A stretch of DNA of 64,000 nucleotides, taken from CAVRRZ01 sp963723745. Its GTDB lineage: Bacteria; Actinomycetota; Actinomycetes; Mycobacteriales; Geodermatophilaceae. Below are positions 9,129 to 16,431 of this stretch, piece by piece. The translations under genes were made by a program, and so were the position numbers. Each line of letters begins with the position of its first letter. Within the stretch, counting starts at the first letter, position 1. The notes beneath the pieces were generated by a model that saw nothing but the letters and a program-made list of their open reading frames with translations, did not search any database and had not been told where the DNA came from. Location: assembly GCA_963723745.1 (NCBI GenBank), contig CAVRRZ010000001.1:1-64000 (forward strand), written 5' to 3'.

Positions 9129-10303
9129 GCGCCGTCCCGCTGCCCCGGGAGCACCGCGGTGGCCGCGTGCCCGTCCCCGTGACCGACTCCGTGCCCGTCC
9201 GCCTGCCCGTCGCCGTGCAACTCCTCCAGCGTCTCCGGCGCCCAGTGGCGGCCCCCGCTGCCCCGGGTGGGCGTGAAGACGCCGGCGTCGGCCTGGGCGA
9301 GCAGGTCCTCGGGCAGGGACGAGCGGATGGCGTCCTGCGTCGCGGGCTCGAACTCGTGCAGCATGCGGGCCACCCGCTCCTGCCGGCGTCGCACGGCCTT
9401 GCGCTCGGGCAGGCCCTCCGTCGGCTCGAGCTGCGGCGGCACGGCGTCCCCACCGGAGGCACCCTTGGGCCCGACCCCGTTGTGCGCGTCGCCGCCGCGC
9501 GCCTCCAGCGCGGCCATCTCGGCCTCCACCTGGGCGACGTCCTTCTCCTCGCTCATCCCGATCGGTCCCTCGCGGCGGCCGTTGAGGAACTGGCGGACCA
9601 CGGGCTCCTGGGAGGTGAGCAACTGCTCGCGGGGACCGAACATCACCAGGTGCCGGCGGAAGAGGAGCCCGAGGTTGTCGGGCACCGTCCGGGCGGTGCC
9701 GATGTCGTGGGTGACGATGAGGAACGTGGCGTCGGTCTGCGCGTTGAGGTCGACGATGAGCTGGTTGAGGTAGGCCACCCGCACCGGGTCGAGGCCGGAG
9801 TCGGGCTCGTCGAACAGGATGATCTCGGGGTCGAGCACCAGCGCGCGGGCCAGGCCGGCCCGCTTGCGCATACCGCCGGAGATCTCGCCGGGCAGCTTGG
9901 TCTCGGCCCCCGACAGGCCGACCATGTCCATCTTCTCCAGGACGATCGCCTTGATCTCCGCCTCGCTCTTCCTGGTGTGCTCGCGCAGCGGGAAGGCGAT
10001 GTTGTCGAAGAGGTTCATCGAGCCGAAGAGCGCACCGTCCTGGAACAGCACGCCGAAGAGCTTGCGGACCTCGTACAGGCGGTGCTCACTGGTGCGCACC
10101 AGGTCGGTCTCGTTGATGACGATGGAGCCCCGCTCGGGCTTGAGCAGGCCGACGAGGGACTTCAGGAAGACCGACTTGCCGGTGCCGGACGGGCCGAGCA
10201 GCACGGAGATCTCACCGGGCGGCAGGGTGAGCGTGACGTCGCTCCAGATGTTCTGGCTGCCGAACGACTTGCTCAGTCCGTCGACCTGCACCGCGACGCC
10301 CAC
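9125..10303 (-). CDS. mkl: ABC transporter ATP-binding protein of Mce system (Mkl/MceG-like)
   Basis: Cytoplasmic ATPase that powers the Mce importer, 392 residues. Walker A GPSGTGKS (37-44), ABC signature ISGGM (141-145), Walker B IILFDEP (161-167) and switch His199 are all present, so it should be active. The core ends near residue 245. A roughly 145-residue C-terminal extension follows; it is charged and ends in a His/Gly/Asp-rich run (several GHG/DGH units, about 363-383). C-terminal extensions are known for Mkl proteins, but the His-rich tail is striking. Start is GTG 10303 with an in-frame stop just upstream. In M. tuberculosis mkl is unlinked to mce operons; here it leads one. Confidence 0.9.
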   Translation of the reverse strand: MGVAVQVDGLSKSFGSQNIWSDVTLTLPPGEISVLLGPSGTGKSVFLKSLVGLLKPERGSIVINETDLVRTSEHRLYEVRKLFGVLFQDGALFGSMNLFDNIAFPLREHTRKSEAEIKAIVLEKMDMVGLSGAETKLPGEISGGMRKRAGLARALVLDPEIILFDEPDSGLDPVRVAYLNQLIVDLNAQTDATFLIVTHDIGTARTVPDNLGLLFRRHLVMFGPREQLLTSQEPVVRQFLNGRREGPIGMSEEKDVAQVEAEMAALEARGGDAHNGVGPKGASGGDAVPPQLEPTEGLPERKAVRRRQERVARMLHEFEPATQDAIRSSLPEDLLAQADAGVFTPTRGSGGRHWAPETLEELHGDGQADGHGVGHGDGHAATAVLPGQRDGA

Positions 10304-10487
10304 GAGCTACTCGACCTCCGTCTCCGGCCCCCGCCTCGCCGCATCGACGAGCCCCGGCAGTGTGCGACACGCCGGTGGTCTCCGCATCCGGAGCTCACCG
10401 ACTCCTACGTACTGACGGGTAACGAGGGCGGGCGCCGTCAGGTTACGTGTGTCACGAAGTTTCCGTGATCGAGGTCTCCAGTCCGTG

Positions 10488-10531
10488 ACCTGGGCACACG
10501 GTCGGACGGACCTGGGCACACGGTCGGACGG
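10488..10531. repeat. 22-bp tandem repeat, two perfect copies
   Basis: The unit beginning 'acctgggcacacggtcgg' occurs twice head to tail with no mismatch, between the rplL terminator and the mkl promoter region. Either a recent slippage product or paired binding sites; nothing in the sequence decides. Confidence 0.85.
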
Positions 10532-10536
10532 ACGAC

Positions 10537-10575
10537 GAAGGGGCCGCCCCCCGCGAAACGGAGGACGGCCCCTTC
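10537..10575 (-). terminator. Hairpin after rplL
   Basis: Perfect 9-bp outer stem GAAGGGGCC/GGCCCCTTC with a further partly paired interior, starting 38 bases after the rplL stop. No U-tract follows, as is common in high-GC actinobacteria. Probably ends the rplJ-rplL transcript. Confidence 0.6.
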
Positions 10576-10612
10576 GGGTCGTGCAGGTCACCCGGTGATC
10601 ACCGGGTGGGTG

Positions 10613-11005
10613 TCACTTGACGGTGACGGTGGCGCCGGCGCCCTCGAGAGCGGCCTTGGCCTTCTCGGCGGCGTCCTTGGCGACCTTCTCCAGGACCGGC
10701 TTCGGCGCGTTGTCGACCAGGTCCTTGGCCTCCTTGAGGCCGAGCGAGGTCAGGCCGCGCACCTCCTTGATGACCTGGATCTTCTTGTCGCCGGCAGCCT
10801 CGAGGATGACGTCGAACTCGTCCTGCTCGGCAGCGGCCTCTTCGCCACCGCCGCCGCCACCGGCGGCCGGGGCGGCCGCGACGGCCACGGGGGCAGCCGC
10901 GGTGACCTCGAAGGTCTCCTCGAACTGCTTCACGAAGTCAGAGAGCTCGAGGAGGGTCATCTCCTTGAACGCGTCGAGCAGGTCCGTCGTGGACAGCTTC
11001 GCCAT
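10613..11005 (-). CDS. rplL: 50S ribosomal protein L7/L12
   Basis: Stalk protein that recruits translation factors to the large subunit, 130 residues as usual for the family. An N-terminal dimerisation domain (1-35), Ala/Gly hinge (about 38-55) and conserved C-terminal domain ('KIQVIKEVRGLTSLGLKEAK', about 75-94) are all visible. It lies 18 bases after rplJ with a purine-rich ribosome site (AGAAGGAGAT) before its ATG, forming the classic rplJ-rplL unit. Confidence 0.98.
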   Translation of the reverse strand: MAKLSTTDLLDAFKEMTLLELSDFVKQFEETFEVTAAAPVAVAAAPAAGGGGGGEEAAAEQDEFDVILEAAGDKKIQVIKEVRGLTSLGLKEAKDLVDNAPKPVLEKVAKDAAEKAKAALEGAGATVTVK

Positions 11006-11023
11006 GGTGTATCTCCTTCTGGG

Positions 11024-11692
11024 TCAGTCGGTGCTCGCCGCGGCGTCGGCCGGGGCAGCGTCGGGGGTGGTGGTGTCAGCAGCAGGGGCTTCGTCGGCGG
11101 CAGGAGCGTCGTCGGCGGCAGGAGCGTCGTCGGCGGCAGGAGCGTCGTCGGCGGCAGGAGCATCGGCCGGCGCCTCGGCGGCGGGCTTCTTCTCCTGCAG
11201 TGCGGCGGCCAGCCGGGCGACCTGCGACAGCGGGGCCTGGAAGAGCCCGGCAGCCTTGGTCAGATTGCCCTTCATCGCGCCGGCCAGCTTGGCCAGCAGG
11301 ACCTCGCGCGGCTCGACGTCGGCGAGGCGGGTGACCTCGCGGGCGTCGACCGTGCGACCGTCGATCACGCCGCCCTTGACGACGAGCAAGGGGTGGGCCT
11401 TGGCGAAGTCACGGATGGCCTTCGCCGCGCTGACCGGGTCGCCCTCGATGAAGGCGATCGCGGTCGGGCCGGTGAGCAGCGGGGCGAGGTCCTCGTAGCC
11501 GACCTGGTCCGCCGCCCGCTTCGTCAGGGTGTTCTTGACGACGGCGTAGCTGCTGCCCTCACCGAGGGAACGGCGCAGCTCCTTGAGCTGTGCCACGGTC
11601 AGCCCGCGGTACTCGGTGAGCACGGCCGCGCTGGACTTCTGGAACCGCTCGGTGATCTCGTCGATCACCGCGGCCTTCGCCTGCGTGGGCAT
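11024..11692 (-). CDS. rplJ: 50S ribosomal protein L10
   Basis: Base of the ribosomal stalk; binds 23S rRNA and L7/L12 dimers. At 222 residues it is longer than the usual 165-180. Residues 1-175 match the normal L10 fold ('VLTEYRGLTVAQLKELR', 'VVKNTLTKRA'). The extra C-terminus is an Ala/Pro/Asp tail with four near-identical six-residue units (APAADD/APAADE) encoded by an 18-bp tandem repeat. Expected to be autoregulated through the L10-type leader upstream. Confidence 0.97.
   Translation of the reverse strand: MPTQAKAAVIDEITERFQKSSAAVLTEYRGLTVAQLKELRRSLGEGSSYAVVKNTLTKRAADQVGYEDLAPLLTGPTAIAFIEGDPVSAAKAIRDFAKAHPLLVVKGGVIDGRTVDAREVTRLADVEPREVLLAKLAGAMKGNLTKAAGLFQAPLSQVARLAAALQEKKPAAEAPADAPAADDAPAADDAPAADDAPAADEAPAADTTTPDAAPADAAASTD
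11090..11161. repeat. 18-bp tandem repeat inside rplJ
   Basis: Four copies of 'gtcgtcggcggcaggagc' (the first with one change) encode the APAADD/E units of the L10 tail. The near identity of the copies at the DNA level suggests recent expansion and likely copy-number variation between strains. Confidence 0.9.
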
Positions 11693-11831
11693 GGGCCTCC
11701 TCTCGTCTGTCGGGCGACCACTGGCCTCTCGCGCGAACGCGGGCGATCAACCGGGCCCGGAGACGAGGAACGCCCCGGCGCAGGGCGCACGGGGCGAGGG
11801 GCGCGGGACAGGCCTGCGCCGATCGAACCGT

Positions 11832-11903
11832 CCTCCTGCGCGGGTCGCCCGGGGCTCCGGGACCTTCGATCGCACGCGGACGTGCGACGACCAACGGTCT
11901 TGG
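11832..11903 (-). ncRNA. Ribosomal protein L10 leader (rplJ 5' UTR)
   Basis: The transcript begins near 11911 and contains 'CCAAGACCGTTGGTCG' followed by stem-loops and the closing 'GACCCGCGCAGG' motif. This order matches the L10-binding leader I know from other actinobacteria (Rfam L10_leader), where free L10 or L10(L12) represses its own message. The remaining ~140 bases to the rplJ ATG are untranslated. Boundaries are by eye; a covariance-model scan would settle them. Confidence 0.6.
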
Positions 11904-11917
11904 GGGGAACGGGGATC

Positions 11918-11923
11918 AGCCTA
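11918..11923 (-). promoter_or_regulatory. -10 hexamer of rplJ-rplL promoter
   Basis: TAGGCT on the minus strand fits the actinobacterial TANNNT -10 pattern and lies just before the L10 leader. No clear TTGACA -35 box is visible. The same hexamer precedes the tadG-like gene at 24923. Confidence 0.4.
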
Positions 11924-11938
11924 CACGACCCCCGGAAC

Positions 11939-11994
11939 GATCATGGCGCCGCGACCGGCTCCCGAGCGGGAACGCCGGTCACGGCGCCATGATC
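11939..11994 (-). terminator. Strong hairpin after rplA
   Basis: Long inverted repeat: the arm GATCATGGCGCCG pairs with CGGCGCCATGATC, and an inner GACCGGC/GCCGGTC also pairs, giving a stem of about 20 bp with one mismatch. It starts 12 bases after the rplA stop and separates rplKA from the rplJL promoter. Confidence 0.8.
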
Positions 11995-12006
11995 ACGCGC
12001 TGCTGC

Positions 12007-12726
12007 TCAGACGGCGGGCTCGTCCACCGTCAGGTTGCGGGTGCGGTTCGGGTCGACCGGGATGCCGGGGCCCATGGTGGTGGAGACGGTGACCTTCTTC
12101 AGGTACCGGCCCTTGGCCGACGACGGCTTGGCGCGCAGCACCTCGTCGAGGGCGGCGGCGTAGTTCTCGACCAGCTTGGTCTCGTCGAACGACGTCTTGC
12201 CGATGACCAGGTGCAGGTTGGCCTGCTTGTCGACGCGGAAGTTGATCTTCCCGCCCTTGATGTCGTTGACGGCCTTGGTGACGTCGGGGGTCACCGTGCC
12301 GGTCTTCGGGTTCGGCATCAGGCCGCGCGGGCCGAGGATGCGGGCGATCCGGCCGACCTTGGCCATCTGGTCCGGCGTCGCGATCGCAGCGTCGAAGTCG
12401 AGGAAGCCGCCCTGGATCCGCTCGATCAGGTCGTCGGAACCGACGACGTCGGCGCCGGCGGCCTCGGCCTCGGCGGCCTTGTCACCGGTCGCGAACACGA
12501 TGACGCGGGCGGTCTTGCCGGTGCCGTGCGGCAGGTTGACCGTGCCGCGGACCATCTGGTCGGCCTTGCGCGGGTCGACACCCAGGCGCATGGCGACCTC
12601 GACCGTGGCGTCGTAGGACGTGGTCGACGTCTCCTTGGCCAGCTTGGCCGCCTGGAGCGGGCTGTACAGGTTGTCGCGGTCGACCTTCTCGGCCACTGCG
12701 CGGAACTTCTTGCCGTGCTTCGCCAT
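12007..12726 (-). CDS. rplA: 50S ribosomal protein L1
   Basis: 23S rRNA-binding protein of the L1 stalk and a translational repressor of its own operon, 239 residues, standard length. Recognised by 'MAKHGKKFRA', 'MRLGVDPRKADQMVRGTVNLPHG'-type sequence and 'RGLMPNPKTGTVT'. The ATG at 12726 is preceded by AGAGGAAA. The 103-base gap to rplK contains an imperfect hairpin that could be a regulatory target site. Confidence 0.98.
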   Translation of the reverse strand: MAKHGKKFRAVAEKVDRDNLYSPLQAAKLAKETSTTSYDATVEVAMRLGVDPRKADQMVRGTVNLPHGTGKTARVIVFATGDKAAEAEAAGADVVGSDDLIERIQGGFLDFDAAIATPDQMAKVGRIARILGPRGLMPNPKTGTVTPDVTKAVNDIKGGKINFRVDKQANLHLVIGKTSFDETKLVENYAAALDEVLRAKPSSAKGRYLKKVTVSTTMGPGIPVDPNRTRNLTVDEPAV

Positions 12727-12829
12727 GGTGTTTCCTCTCCGAGGGGCTCCGTCGCATGAGCAGAGCCGGGGATCGTGTGGTTCGCGGGCCTGGCGAGGCC
12801 CTCCCACGAACTGCTGGTGCTGCGGGGAC

Positions 12830-13261
12830 TCAGCCCTGGACGGTGATCCCCATCGACCGGGCGGTGCCGGCGATGATCTTCTCGGCCTGGTCGAGGTCGT
12901 TGGCGTTGAGGTCGGCCATCTTGGTCTGGGCGATCTCGCGGACCTGCTCACGGGTGACCGTGGCGACCTTGGTCTTGTGCGGCTCGCCCGAGCCCTTCTC
13001 GACACCGGCGGCCTTGAGCAGCATGCGGGCGGCCGGCGGGGTCTTGGTGACGAAGGTGAACGAGCGGTCCTCGAAGACCGAGATCTCGACCGGGATCACG
13101 TTGCCGCGCTGCGACTCCGTGGCGGCGTTGTACGCCTTGCAGAACTCCATGATGTTGACGCCGTGCTGGCCCAGCGCCGGACCCACGGGCGGCGCGGGGG
13201 TGGCCGCACCGGCGTTGATCTGGAGCTTGATGACCGCGGTCAACCGCTTCCTGGGGGGCAT
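12830..13261 (-). CDS. rplK: 50S ribosomal protein L11
   Basis: Component of the GTPase-associated centre, 143 residues, normal length. 'MPPRKRLTAVIKLQINAGAA', the Pro-rich switch 'PAPPVGPALGQHGVNIMEFC' and the C-terminal rRNA-binding domain ('KTKVATVTREQVREIA') are conserved. The ATG at 13261 fits the family start exactly. Separated from nusG by a repeated hairpin element (13280-13344). Confidence 0.98.
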   Translation of the reverse strand: MPPRKRLTAVIKLQINAGAATPAPPVGPALGQHGVNIMEFCKAYNAATESQRGNVIPVEISVFEDRSFTFVTKTPPAARMLLKAAGVEKGSGEPHKTKVATVTREQVREIAQTKMADLNANDLDQAEKIIAGTARSMGITVQG

Positions 13262-13279
13262 GACTTCCTTCTTCGTGAC

Positions 13280-13344
13280 GGGATGGAACGGCCTCGTCGC
13301 AGGGGCCCACCGCGAGTTTACGAGCGGTGGGGGACGACGAGGCC
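13280..13344 (-). repeat. Two-tier hairpin element, copy A (nusG 3' end)
   Basis: Outer stem GGCCTCGTC (13290-13298) with GACGAGGCC (13336-13344), a conserved 'GCAGGGG' bulge, and inner stem CCCACCGC (13306-13313) with GCGGTGGG (13324-13331). It begins five bases after the nusG stop. Related copies lie at 19312-19368 and 26069-26133. Probably a terminator or attenuator between nusG and rplK. Confidence 0.75.
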
Positions 13345-13349
13345 CGTGC

Positions 13350-14252
13350 TCAGATCTTCGCGACCTGGGTGAACGACAGCTCGACCGGCGTCTCGCGGCC
13401 GAAGATGGACACGAGCACCTGCAGCTTCTGCTGCTCGGCGTTGATCTCGTTGATGGTGGCGGGCAGCGTCGCGAACGGCCCGTCCATGACGGTGACGGAC
13501 TCGCCGACCTCGAAGTCGACGACGGCGGCCGGTGCGGCGGCCACGCCGCCACCGGCGGCCTCGGTGCCGCCGGCCGCGCGAGCGGCCTGCGGGGCGACGG
13601 CCGGGGCCAGGATCTTCACGACCTCGTCGATGGTCAGCGGCGAGGGCTTGGAGGTGGCACCGACGAAGCCGGTGACCCCGGGGGTGTTGCGCACCGCACC
13701 CCACGACTCGTCGTTGAGCTCCATGCGGACCAGCAGGTAGCCCGGCAGGACCTTGCGGTTGACCTGCGCGCGCTTGCCGTTCTTGATCTCGGTGACCTCC
13801 TCGGTGGGCACCTCGATCTGGTAGATGAAGTCCTCGACGTCCAGGGACTGGATGCGCGCCTCGAGGTTGGTCTTCACCTTGTTCTCGTAGCCGGCGTAGG
13901 AGTGCACGACGTACCAGTCGCCGGGCATGATCCGCAGCTGCTTGCGCATCGCCTCGACCGGGTCGGCCTCCTCGTCGTCCTCCTGGAGGTCGGTGGAGGG
14001 CGCCGGGGCGGCCAGCGGGTCGGCGGCGAGCGCGTCGGGCTCGCCGTCCTCGACGGCGGGGGTCACGTCGGCGACCTCCGTGGCGGTGTCCTGGCCGGCG
14101 GTGTCGCTGGAGCCCTCGGCGGCACCGGTCTCGCCGGCGCCGGTCTCGACGTCGGCCGAGCCGCGCTCGTCGAAACGGGCGTCGTCGAGGTCGGTCGCGG
14201 TGGTGCCCTCGACCGGGCTGTCGGTCTCGAAGGGCTCGCGGGGGTCGGTCAC
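13350..14252 (-). CDS. nusG: Transcription termination/antitermination protein NusG
   Basis: Binds RNA polymerase and couples transcription to Rho and the ribosome, 300 residues. An acidic Ala/Asp/Glu-rich N-terminal extension (1-105), common in actinobacterial NusG, precedes the NGN domain ('DWYVVHSYAGYENKVKTNLE', about 111-130) and a C-terminal KOW domain ('GESVTVMDGPFATLPATI'). Start GTG 14252 is preceded by GGAAGAG. Second gene after secE. Confidence 0.97.
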   Translation of the reverse strand: MTDPREPFETDSPVEGTTATDLDDARFDERGSADVETGAGETGAAEGSSDTAGQDTATEVADVTPAVEDGEPDALAADPLAAPAPSTDLQEDDEEADPVEAMRKQLRIMPGDWYVVHSYAGYENKVKTNLEARIQSLDVEDFIYQIEVPTEEVTEIKNGKRAQVNRKVLPGYLLVRMELNDESWGAVRNTPGVTGFVGATSKPSPLTIDEVVKILAPAVAPQAARAAGGTEAAGGGVAAAPAAVVDFEVGESVTVMDGPFATLPATINEINAEQQKLQVLVSIFGRETPVELSFTQVAKI

Positions 14253-14314
14253 GGGGATCTCTTCCTGTTGTACGGGGGACGGCGTCGCACGCCGGTGCCG
14301 GTGTCGCGGACGGG

Positions 14315-14839
14315 TCAGCCGAAGACGGCGATCACGCCCTGGGCGAAGATCAGGTCGAGGCCCGCCACGATGGCGACCATGACGGCGACGAAGATGATCA
14401 CCACGGTCGTGTAGGTCAGCAGCTCGCGCCGGCCGGGCCAGATGACCTTGCGCAGCTCGGCGACGACCTCGCGGAGGAAGCGGCCGAGCGAGCGCTTCGG
14501 CTTCATCTCCTCGGCGCGGGCGCGCTCGGCAGCGGCCCGTGACCGCGTGCCCTCGCCGGCCTTCTCGGCCGACCTCGCCGCCTGGGTCCGGCGGGTGGCG
14601 CGGGCCGGACCGGCGGTCTCGTCGCGCCCCTCGGCGGTGATCGCACCGCGACGCCGCACCTTGGCGGGCACGACCTTGTCCTCGACCTCGGCCGCCTCCG
14701 CGGCGACCTCGGCCTCGGCGGCCTCGAGCTCGGAGGCGTCGTCGACGCCCGGCGCCTCGCGATCGAGCTGCTCGTCGGTCAGCTCGGCGTCGGAGGCGTC
14801 GCGGGGGTCGTCCTCGCGGTCCCGCCGGTCGTCGCTCAC
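14315..14839 (-). CDS. secE: Preprotein translocase subunit SecE
   Basis: Single-span membrane subunit that clamps SecY, 174 residues. The C-terminal 60 residues carry the SecE signature ('FLREVVAELRKVIWPGRREL') and one membrane helix ('VVIIFVAVMVAIVAGLDLIF'). A charged ~110-residue N-terminal extension rich in Ala, Glu and Arg is typical of actinobacteria. Start GTG 14839. Lies between tRNA-Trp and nusG in the conserved order. Confidence 0.96.
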   Translation of the reverse strand: MSDDRRDREDDPRDASDAELTDEQLDREAPGVDDASELEAAEAEVAAEAAEVEDKVVPAKVRRRGAITAEGRDETAGPARATRRTQAARSAEKAGEGTRSRAAAERARAEEMKPKRSLGRFLREVVAELRKVIWPGRRELLTYTTVVIIFVAVMVAIVAGLDLIFAQGVIAVFG

Positions 14840-14903
14840 TGCGCCTCGCTCGCCTCGTGGTGGTGGCCGCCTCGGGAGGGACCGTCGGTCTGTCGAACTG
14901 CGG

Positions 14904-14979
<76 letters not shown>

Positions 14980-15161
14980 ATGCCCTGGTCGTGCCCCTGG
15001 GCGGGGCCCGGAGAACCTGACTCACCACGGCAGCACCGAGCCCGGAGCAGAATCCGGGGCACGCCGGTGGCGGGGTCAGTTGCCCCAGGGACGCCAGTGT
15101 ACGGGACCGTGCGGTCCCCGAGCCAACGTCCCCATGACCCGGCGCCGGGGACTTTGACACG

Positions 15162-16415
15162 ATGGGCACCATGACCGCTGTCCCGCAGTCCGACGTCCCC
15201 ACCGCCCCGCCCGCCGACCGCCGGATCTCCCGGCGCATCGCCGCCATCACCGAGTCGGCGACGCTGGCCGTCGACGCCAAGGCGAAGGCGCTCAAGGCCG
15301 CCGGCAAGCCGGTGATCGGCTTCGGCGCGGGTGAACCGGACTTCCCGACGCCCGACTACATCGTCGAGGCCGCCGTCGCCGCCTGCCGGATGCCTGCCAT
15401 GCACCGCTACACCCCCGCCGGTGGCCTGCCCGCCCTCAAGGAGGCGATCGTCGCCAAGACCGCGCGCGACAGCGGCCTGCACGTGACGCCCGCGAACGTG
15501 CTGGTGACCAACGGCGGCAAGCAGGCCGTCTACGAGGCGTTCGCGACGATGCTCGACCCGGGCGACGAGGTGCTGCTGCCCGCCCCGTTCTGGACCACCT
15601 ACCCGGAGGCGATCCGGCTGGCCGGCGGGGTGCCGGTGCCGGTCCTCGCCGACGAGCAGAGCGGCTACCTCGTCTCGGCCGCCCAGCTCGAGGCCGCGCG
15701 GACGCCGCGCACCAAGGTGCTGCTGTTCTGCTCGCCGTCCAACCCGACCGGTGCGGTGTACCCGCCCGAACAGGTGGCCGAGATCGGCCGCTGGGCCGCC
15801 GACAACGGCCTCTGGGTGCTGACCGACGAGATCTACGAGCACCTGACCTACGGCGGGGCGAGCGCACCGTCGATGGCCGTGGTCGCGCCCGAGATCGCCG
15901 ACCGCTGCGTGGTCGTCAACGGGGTGGCCAAGACCTACGCGATGACCGGCTGGCGGGTGGGCTGGATCATCGGTCCGACGGACGTCGTCAAGGCGGCCAC
16001 GAACCTGCAGTCGCACGCGACGTCCAATGTGGCCAATGTGTCGCAGGCCGCGGCGATCGCGGCGCTGACCGGCGACCTGTCCGCGGTCGACACCATGCGG
16101 ACGGCGTTCGACCGGCGACGGCAGCTGATCGTGAAGATGCTGCGCGAGATCCCGGGTGTGGCCTGCCCGGAGCCGCAGGGCGCCTTCTACGTGTACCCGT
16201 CGGTGAAGGGCCTGCTCGGCCGCTCGATCGCCGGCCGCACCGCCGCCGACAGCGTCGAGCTCGCCGAGATCATCCTCGAGGAGGCCGAGGTCGCCGTCGT
16301 GCCCGGCGAGGCCTTCGGGACGCCGGGTTACCTGCGGCTGTCGTACGCGCTCGGGGACGACGACATCGTCGAGGGCATCACCCGCATGCAGCGCCTGCTC
16401 ACCACCGCGAGCTGA
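15162..16415 (+). CDS. aspC: Pyridoxal-phosphate aminotransferase, aspartate type (class I)
   Basis: Predicted cytosolic aspartate/aromatic aminotransferase (fold type I), 417 residues. Visible PLP-site residues: Asn194 in 'SNPTG', Asp222 and Tyr225 in 'TDEIYEHLTY', the Schiff-base Lys257 in 'NGVAKTYAMTGWRVGW', and the C-terminal Arg in 'YLRLSYAL'. Gene context does not fix substrate preference; aspartate:2-oxoglutarate is the usual activity of this subgroup. An ATG three codons in (15171) is an equally plausible start. Faces away from the secE block across 180 bases that include the palindrome GGGACCG-tg-CGGTCCC (15103-15118). Confidence 0.88.
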   Translation: MGTMTAVPQSDVPTAPPADRRISRRIAAITESATLAVDAKAKALKAAGKPVIGFGAGEPDFPTPDYIVEAAVAACRMPAMHRYTPAGGLPALKEAIVAKTARDSGLHVTPANVLVTNGGKQAVYEAFATMLDPGDEVLLPAPFWTTYPEAIRLAGGVPVPVLADEQSGYLVSAAQLEAARTPRTKVLLFCSPSNPTGAVYPPEQVAEIGRWAADNGLWVLTDEIYEHLTYGGASAPSMAVVAPEIADRCVVVNGVAKTYAMTGWRVGWIIGPTDVVKAATNLQSHATSNVANVSQAAAIAALTGDLSAVDTMRTAFDRRRQLIVKMLREIPGVACPEPQGAFYVYPSVKGLLGRSIAGRTAADSVELAEIILEEAEVAVVPGEAFGTPGYLRLSYALGDDDIVEGITRMQRLLTTAS

Positions 16416-16431
16416 GCGCGGCCGCCGGGGA

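Larger units (their letters stand above)
10304..10612. other. Intergenic region between mkl and rplL
   Basis: About 309 bases without a convincing gene. It holds a hairpin after rplL (10537-10575), a 22-bp tandem duplication (10488-10531), and nearer mkl an imperfect palindrome 'GTACTGACGGGTAAC' (10409-10423), resembling TetR-family lipid-regulator sites. A 94-codon minus-strand frame crosses the region but has no ribosome site and overlaps the terminator, so I do not call it. Confidence 0.5.

Noticed and set aside
10307..10591. 94-codon minus-strand ORF between rplL and mkl
   Set aside because: It covers the rplL terminator and the tandem repeat, has no ribosome site and reads as Arg/Pro-rich shadow sequence; long open frames are common at this GC content.
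15138..15160. TTGACA just before the aminotransferase start as a -35 box
   Set aside because: It is only a few bases from the ATG, so a matching -10 would fall inside the coding sequence.
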